DNA from: Gemmatimonadetes bacterium 13_2_20CM_2_65_7
Lineage (GTDB): Bacteria; Gemmatimonadota; Gemmatimonadetes; Gemmatimonadales; GWC2-71-9
Length of the DNA: 64,000 nucleotides
Reading direction: 5' to 3'
NCBI GenBank assembly: GCA_001915025.1
Contig: MNDR01000083.1
Coordinates: forward strand, 1-64,000
Shown: positions 58,531 to 64,000 of the stretch, one piece after another
Layout: each line of letters begins with the position of its first letter
Position numbering within the stretch: the stretch's first letter is position 1
Notes under the pieces: model-generated
Seen by the model: only the letters and a program-made list of their open reading frames with translations
Database searches by the model: none
What the model was told of the DNA's origin: nothing
Program-made: the position numbers and the translations under genes

Positions 58531-60054
58531 ATGACCAGCCCGCAGGAATTCGCGCTGCTCTTTGCGCGCACGCTCGACCTGTTTCGCGACCCGGGCGCGA
58601 AGGACGAACAGAAGGCGCGGTTTCGCGCATTGGTGGTGCTCGTCAAGGCGGAAGCCGCGACGATCGCGGCGCAGGACGGCCGGCTGATCGTCAATGGGAC
58701 GATGCTGCCGCCCCCCGAACCCGGAACCCCCGAGGACTCGCTGCTGCAGCGGCTGGAATTCCACGCGGTGAAGGCGATCTCGATCCCCGCCGATCCTCCG
58801 CTCAGCGAAATGTTCGAGCTGCTGAAAGTCCTTGCCGAGCAACCGGGCGAGGAAGACATCGCGACGCGGCTGCGCGGCAGCGGCACCACGCGCATCGGGA
58901 TCGAGATACAGCGTTTCGTGATTGAGGCCACCGTGCCAGTGACGACGGCTCCGAAGCTGGCTTCCCCGGCCCCCCCGGCCCAGCCGGCCCCCTCCGACCC
59001 CGACGTTCCGCCGATCGTTCAGGAAACGTTGATGCACGGAACAGCGTTTTCTCCCGCCGCGGCGGCGACGCGCCCGTCGGCGGAGCTGCTGGCAGAGCTG
59101 CTCGAACGACCATCGGGACCACACGCCGGCGATCTGCTCGCCGTGCTCGGCAGGCAGCTCGAGACCGCCATGAAGATGCACCGCATGGGGCAGTCGCTGG
59201 CGATTATCGTCGGCGTCGTGCGAGCGGAACAGCAGGTGACCGATGCGACGCGGCGCCGCCAGTACTCGATCGCATTGAAGCGGATGTACAGCAAGGCGCT
59301 GCTCGAGGCGGTGGCGGAGGTCGCCAATATCCCGGGCCATCGCGACGACGCGCTGCTCGTACTGCGACGAGCTGGTGAGGACGGCGTGGAGGTCCTGCTG
59401 GATTTGCTCGCGGCCGCTCCGACCATCGACGAGCGGCGCGGCATTTTCATGGCGCTGACCGGCATGAAGGAGGGCACTGACCAGCTCGTGCACATGCTCG
59501 GCCACCACCAATGGTTTGTGGTGCGCAACGTGGCGGAGCTAGCGGGAGAGCTTGGTCTCGACGAAGCGGTCCCGGCGCTTGCGCAGCAGCTGGATCACGA
59601 CGATGAAAGGGTTCGCAAGGCGGTTGCGCTGGCACTCGCCAAGATCGGCTCGAGCGGCGCTGCCGAGCCATTGCGGCGCGCATTGCGCGACAAGTCACCG
59701 GAGGTGCGGATCCAGGCGGCGCTGGGCGTCGGCGGCCGGAAATCGAGCGCGCTCGCGATGCCACTCGTGGTGGCAATGGAAGAAGAGGAGGATGAACGGG
59801 TCGAGCGCGAGTTGATTCTGGCGTTGGGCCGCATCGGCAGTCCTGCGGCGGTTCAGGCGCTCATCAAGTTCGCCCAACCGGGCGGACGCCTGTTCGGCCG
59901 GCAGCCCGCGGGCCTGCGCGCGATCGCAATCGAAGCACTGCGCCTCGCCGCGACACCGGCGGCGGTCGGAACGCTCGAAGGTCTGACCGATGACGGCGAC
60001 AAGCAGGTGCGAGCAGCCGCCCAGTCGGCTCTCGCCGATTTGAAGCGGAAATAA
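58531..60054 (+). CDS. HEAT-repeat protein
   Basis: Repeats of VPALAQQLDHDDERVRKAVALALAKIGSSGAAEPLRRALRDKSPEVRIQAALGVG. Confidence 0.85.
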   Translation: MTSPQEFALLFARTLDLFRDPGAKDEQKARFRALVVLVKAEAATIAAQDGRLIVNGTMLPPPEPGTPEDSLLQRLEFHAVKAISIPADPPLSEMFELLKVLAEQPGEEDIATRLRGSGTTRIGIEIQRFVIEATVPVTTAPKLASPAPPAQPAPSDPDVPPIVQETLMHGTAFSPAAAATRPSAELLAELLERPSGPHAGDLLAVLGRQLETAMKMHRMGQSLAIIVGVVRAEQQVTDATRRRQYSIALKRMYSKALLEAVAEVANIPGHRDDALLVLRRAGEDGVEVLLDLLAAAPTIDERRGIFMALTGMKEGTDQLVHMLGHHQWFVVRNVAELAGELGLDEAVPALAQQLDHDDERVRKAVALALAKIGSSGAAEPLRRALRDKSPEVRIQAALGVGGRKSSALAMPLVVAMEEEEDERVERELILALGRIGSPAAVQALIKFAQPGGRLFGRQPAGLRAIAIEALRLAATPAAVGTLEGLTDDGDKQVRAAAQSALADLKRK

Positions 60055-60253
60055 GGCTCGCAGAACGCCACAAAAGCTGCATAACGCAACGTCAAATAAT
60101 CCTACGGCAGCACAGGCGATTTCTGCACCGTTTTTCCATCGTATCGCACGCTCCACCAACCACTTATACGTCGAGCGCAGGTTGTGGGTGCGCTTCTTGC
60201 CCCTGTTGGCGGTGCTGTTTCAGTGAGCCACAAACTTTGGTCAGGAGACCAGG

Positions 60254-60842
60254 ATGCGCGTCCCACTGATAGTACTGGCCCTCGTCGCCATGCCGATTGC
60301 GGCTGGTGTCGCGCAGGGCAACGATAAAAACAAGTGCAAAGGCAGTAACCCAACTGCGATGGCGAATGCGCACAATCCGCCGCCGGGACAGGTGAAGAAG
60401 GACTGTCCGGTGCCGGCGTCGCCTCCGCCACCGCCGGCCGCCTCCGCCCGCGCCGCCTCCAGCGCCGCCGCCACCTCCACCTCCGGCGCCTGCGCCGGGG
60501 ATCGATGAGGTCCACGGGATGGTGTGGGAGGATATCGATGGCAACGGCAGCCGCGATCCGTTCGCCGGTGAAATGGGCCTGATGGGCTGGGACGTTCAGT
60601 TGCTGGACGCGAGCGGCCTGCTGCTGGCCACGCAGACGACCGACGCGTCAGGTAACTATGTGTTCGCGGGGCTTTCGGCAGGCACGTACAGCACGTGCGT
60701 CGTCCCCCAGAGCACCTACACCCAGACGTTTCCGACCAGTGGGACGGGTTGTGGTGGGCTAGGGTATTCGTTCACGATTCTGCCCAGCTCGTTCGCCACC
60801 TGGGTGACGAACATCGACTTCGGTGAGATGTTGAAGCCGTAA
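60254..60842 (+). pseudogene. Secreted protein with Pro-rich linker and SdrD-B-like domain, apparent frameshift near 60436
   Basis: Signal peptide ORF 60254..60508 and domain ORF 60519..60842; the downstream frame upstream of 60519 reads [36 protein letters not shown]. Confidence 0.65.
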
Positions 60843-60866
60843 CGAGTAACAACTCCTGACCAACCG

Positions 60867-60899
60867 GGCCCCGGCGACTTTCGCCGGGGCCTTTTTTTT
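60867..60899 (+). terminator. Rho-independent terminator
   Basis: GGCCCCGGCGA-ctt-TCGCCGGGGCC followed by T8. Confidence 0.95.
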
Positions 60900-60901
60900 G
60901 A

Positions 60902-61972
60902 TTATTGCGGAATGAAGTCGATGCCTGGCTCGAGCCGGCGGGCGAACGCGGCGAGCAGCTCCGCCGCGCGATCGAGGTCCTGCAACGCCACCATCTCGTT
61001 GGGGCTGTGCATGTAGCGGTTGGGCACGCTCACGAGGCCGGTCGGGATACCCCGCATCGCGTTATAAATGGCGTCGGCGTCCGTCCCCGTTTCCCGCGGG
61101 GCCGCCTGGATGGTGTAGGGCAGCTTTGCCTGCACCGCGCATTCGACCAGCAAGTCGAAGACGAGGGGACTGACCGACGAGCCACGCGTCAGGACGACGC
61201 CGCCGCCGAGCTTGTGATCGCCGGAGTGTTTCTTGTCGGCGCCGGGGTAGTCGGTTGCGTGCGTGACGTCGATGACGAGCGCCACGTCCGGCTCGATTCC
61301 GATCGCGCTGGTTCGCGCGCCGCTCCCGGTCCAGGCGATTTCCTCGCGCGTGGAGGCGACCGCAAACACCGCGGCGTGCTTGGGACGCTGGGACGCGAGC
61401 CGCCGTAACGCTTCGGCGGCCACGAAGGCGCCGATGCGGTTGTCGAGACTGCGCGATACGATCCGGTTGTTGGGGTACTCCTCCACGCGGCTGTCGATTA
61501 CACCGGCGTCGCCGATACGAATTCTCGAGGCGGCCTCGTCCCGATTGGCGGCGCCGATGTCGATCCACAAGTCGATCACCTTGGTGACGCGATCGAGATC
61601 TTCCTTCTTCAGATGGTGAATGGCTTTCTTGCCGACGACTCCATGCACCGGTCCCTCGCGACCCAACAGCAAGACGCGCTGTCCGACCAGCACCTGCGAG
61701 TCCCAGCCGCCGATGCCGCTGAAGTAGAGAAACCCCTCCTCATCGATGTGCGTGATCTGGACGCCGATCTCGTCGATGTGGCCGGCGAACATGAGCCGCG
61801 GCTTCCCTTTGGGATTGACCGCCGCCACGGAGTTGCCATGCACATCGGCGCGTACGTCGTCCGCGAAGGTCGCGACTTCGTCGCGCCACAGGCGTGCAGG
61901 AGCCCGCTCGAACCCCGACGGGCCCGGCGTGTCGAGGAGCTGCTTCAGGAATCCGACCGTCGGTAGCGTCAT
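60902..61972 (-). CDS. M42-family aminopeptidase (glutamyl aminopeptidase-like)
   Basis: TPGPSGFERAPARLWRDEV; FAGHIDEIGVQITHIDEEGFLYFSGIGGWD; STREEIAWTGSGA. Confidence 0.93.
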   Translation of the reverse strand: MTLPTVGFLKQLLDTPGPSGFERAPARLWRDEVATFADDVRADVHGNSVAAVNPKGKPRLMFAGHIDEIGVQITHIDEEGFLYFSGIGGWDSQVLVGQRVLLLGREGPVHGVVGKKAIHHLKKEDLDRVTKVIDLWIDIGAANRDEAASRIRIGDAGVIDSRVEEYPNNRIVSRSLDNRIGAFVAAEALRRLASQRPKHAAVFAVASTREEIAWTGSGARTSAIGIEPDVALVIDVTHATDYPGADKKHSGDHKLGGGVVLTRGSSVSPLVFDLLVECAVQAKLPYTIQAAPRETGTDADAIYNAMRGIPTGLVSVPNRYMHSPNEMVALQDLDRAAELLAAFARRLEPGIDFIPQ

Positions 61973-61999
61973 ACTGTCGTTATGATGTCTCGATAGTGT

Positions 62000-64000
62000 T
62001 TATTGCCTGCGGAATCCAACCCGATAGAGCAGGGTGCCAAGAATCGCGAACATGACGAGCGCGACGATCGCCGAAGTCGCGAAGCCTCCGAGCGCGTGAT
62101 AGAGCTGCACAGAGTCGGCCAACCAATCGGCGGATTTGCCGCGGGCACTGCCCCATCCCGCAATCGCTGCGACGGCAATGCCGCAGATCGCCCCACCGGC
62201 GATCAGCCCGCTCGCGAAGAGTACGCCGGGCCCCGATTCGATTTCCGCGAGCGACCGATTCGTCGACCGCACGCGGCGCTCGACCAGCCAGCGCACGACT
62301 CCGCCCGCGAACATGCCTGCCGATGTAGTGAGTGGCAGATACACGCCGACCGCCACCGGCAACGACCCCACCCCCATCAGCTCGATGGCGATCGTCAGGA
62401 AGACCCCGATCAGCACCAACGCCCACGGCAGCTTGTGAGTCAGGATGCCGTCCGTGATGAGCGCCATCAGTGTGGCTTTGGGCGAGTCGAGCCGCTTCAG
62501 GTCGTGGCCCGCATACTCATGAATGCGGCCGCCGATGCCGGGGTCGACGACGTAGCGGATCTCATGCGAGGCGGGATCGACGAGGTACTTGCCCGGCGGC
62601 ACGCCCTGAGTCTGGACGTACACGCGAATGACCTGATAGGTGTTGTTGTCGATCGAATCGGTGCCGCCGACACCGAAATGCGTCATCGTCTCGCTGTGAA
62701 CGACGACATTGCCGTCTGCGCTCTTGCCACTGGCCGGCGCGACAAAGCCGGCGCGCCGCTCCGGCACCTCGTACCGATAGGCGTTATTGAGGAATGTGAG
62801 CGTCCACCCTACGGCGAGCGCCGATCCGATGGCGCCGATGAGGATGGCGATCTGCTGACGACGCGGGGTCGCGCCCACCAGAAATCCGGTCTTGAGGTCC
62901 TGCGACGTGTTTCCGCCGTTTGCGACCGCGACCGCGATCACGCAGGCGATCGAAATCGCGCGCACGCGATCATCGATCTGCGTCCACCCGAGCAACAGGA
63001 AGATGAAAGAGATCGCGATGAGCGACGCGATCGTCATTCCGGAGATCGGGTTTGCCGAACTGCCGATCTGCCCGCAAATGCGGGACGACACCGTCGTGAA
63101 GAAGAAGCCGAACAGAATGATCAGGATACCGCCGAGGAGATTCACGCCGATCTGGGGCAGGAGCGCCAGGACGATGGCGAGCGCGATCGAGCCGAACACG
63201 GTGACGCTGATTGGCAGATCGTCGTCGGTGCGCAATTTCGCGGCGATGGCCTGGCCGACCCGGCTCGCGCGCATGTCCGCAAAGCCGGCGCGGAACGCCG
63301 CGATGATGGTCGGCATCGAGCGCGCGAGCGCGATGATCCCGGCGCTGGCTACCGCGCCCGCGCCGATATAGAAGACGAACGCGGCCCGGATCTCGCCCGC
63401 GCTCATGTCGCGGATCAGCTTGGTCGTTCCGAACATCGGCTCGGTCATGGAGCTGCCGAAGAGCTTGATCGCCGGCATCAGCACGACGTAGGCGAGACAG
63501 CCGCCGGCAAACAGGTAGCCCGCGATCCGCGGTCCAATGATGTATCCGACGCCGAGCAGCTCGGGACTCACCTCCACCCGGACTTCGGCGTTCTGATAGC
63601 CGCGCAGCACCTTGCCGGGAAGCTCCTGCCACAGCTTCAAGGCCGTCATCAAGAACTTGTAGACGAACGCGATGCCGAATGCCTGGAATACCGTCTTGGC
63701 GTGGATGCCGCCGCGCTCACCGGCGATCAGCACTTCGGCGCACGCAGTGCCCTCGGGGTAGGGCAGATTGCCGTGCTCTTTCACGATCAGGGCGCGCCGC
63801 AGCGGAATCATCATCAGCACGCCCATCAGGCCACCCGCGATGGCGAGGATCGTCACGCGCGAGATGTCGAGGTCGTAGCCCATCAACAAAATCGCGGGAA
63901 TCGTGAACACGACCCCCGCGGACACCGAATCGGCTGCCGATCCGGTCGTTTGGACGATGTTATTCTCGAGGATCGTGGAGCGGCCAAACCACCGGAAAAT
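62000..64000 (-). CDS. OPT-family oligopeptide transporter (5' end beyond window)
   Basis: In-frame coding continues upstream of the track Met: IFRWFGRSTILENNIVQTTGSAADSVSAGVVFTIPAILLMG; many TM segments. Confidence 0.92.
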   Translation of the reverse strand: MFRWFGRSTILENNIVQTTGSAADSVSAGVVFTIPAILLMGYDLDISRVTILAIAGGLMGVLMMIPLRRALIVKEHGNLPYPEGTACAEVLIAGERGGIHAKTVFQAFGIAFVYKFLMTALKLWQELPGKVLRGYQNAEVRVEVSPELLGVGYIIGPRIAGYLFAGGCLAYVVLMPAIKLFGSSMTEPMFGTTKLIRDMSAGEIRAAFVFYIGAGAVASAGIIALARSMPTIIAAFRAGFADMRASRVGQAIAAKLRTDDDLPISVTVFGSIALAIVLALLPQIGVNLLGGILIILFGFFFTTVSSRICGQIGSSANPISGMTIASLIAISFIFLLLGWTQIDDRVRAISIACVIAVAVANGGNTSQDLKTGFLVGATPRRQQIAILIGAIGSALAVGWTLTFLNNAYRYEVPERRAGFVAPASGKSADGNVVVHSETMTHFGVGGTDSIDNNTYQVIRVYVQTQGVPPGKYLVDPASHEIRYVVDPGIGGRIHEYAGHDLKRLDSPKATLMALITDGILTHKLPWALVLIGVFLTIAIELMGVGSLPVAVGVYLPLTTSAGMFAGGVVRWLVERRVRSTNRSLAEIESGPGVLFASGLIAGGAICGIAVAAIAGWGSARGKSADWLADSVQLYHALGGFATSAIVALVMFAILGTLLYRVGFRRQ

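Noticed and set aside
58968-59005. C-rich tract in HEAT-repeat gene
   Set aside because: Encodes a normal Pro/Ala linker (SPAPPAQPAPSDPD) with in-frame codon periodicity

Overview
High-GC, densely packed bacterial chromosomal window; the gene content (TonB/DUF5916/M1/M16/S9 families, fused Ser/Thr kinase, many ATGA/GTGA gene overlaps) suggests a Gemmatimonadota-like organism, but this is inference only. I recognise about 60 protein-coding genes and no rRNA, tRNA, CRISPR array, transposase or prophage. The most interesting region is 19.4-29.5 kb. It holds a respiratory cluster that starts with a monoheme outer-membrane-barrel-like cytochrome (Cyc2-like N-terminus: FARKYNLPCSACHTAWPELNAFGQAFRDNGY). 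This is followed by a diheme cytochrome c, a cupredoxin, cytochrome c oxidase subunits II, I, III, III' and IV, two tiny ORFs missing from the ORF track, a second cupredoxin and a Cache-HAMP-Ser/Thr kinase. No bc1 or alternative complex III gene is visible in the window. In a gapless alignment recalled from memory, oxidase subunit I lacks the K-channel lysine (PTGIK -> PATII). The Mg-site Asp (HDTYY -> HGTYF, subunit I) and Glu (CxExC -> CTQLC, subunit II) are both replaced. Other notable items: a MsrP-like molybdoenzyme / b-cytochrome / Met-rich lipoprotein operon with a 21-bp divergent promoter that may yield leaderless transcripts; an ECF sigma / CpxP-like / TolC / split MacAB operon; an intergenic heptad-repeat hairpin; four short octad-repeat arrays embedded in coding sequences; poly-C tracts encoding Gly runs; an apparent frameshift in a Pro-rich linker; and a palindromic operator over a possible leaderless promoter.
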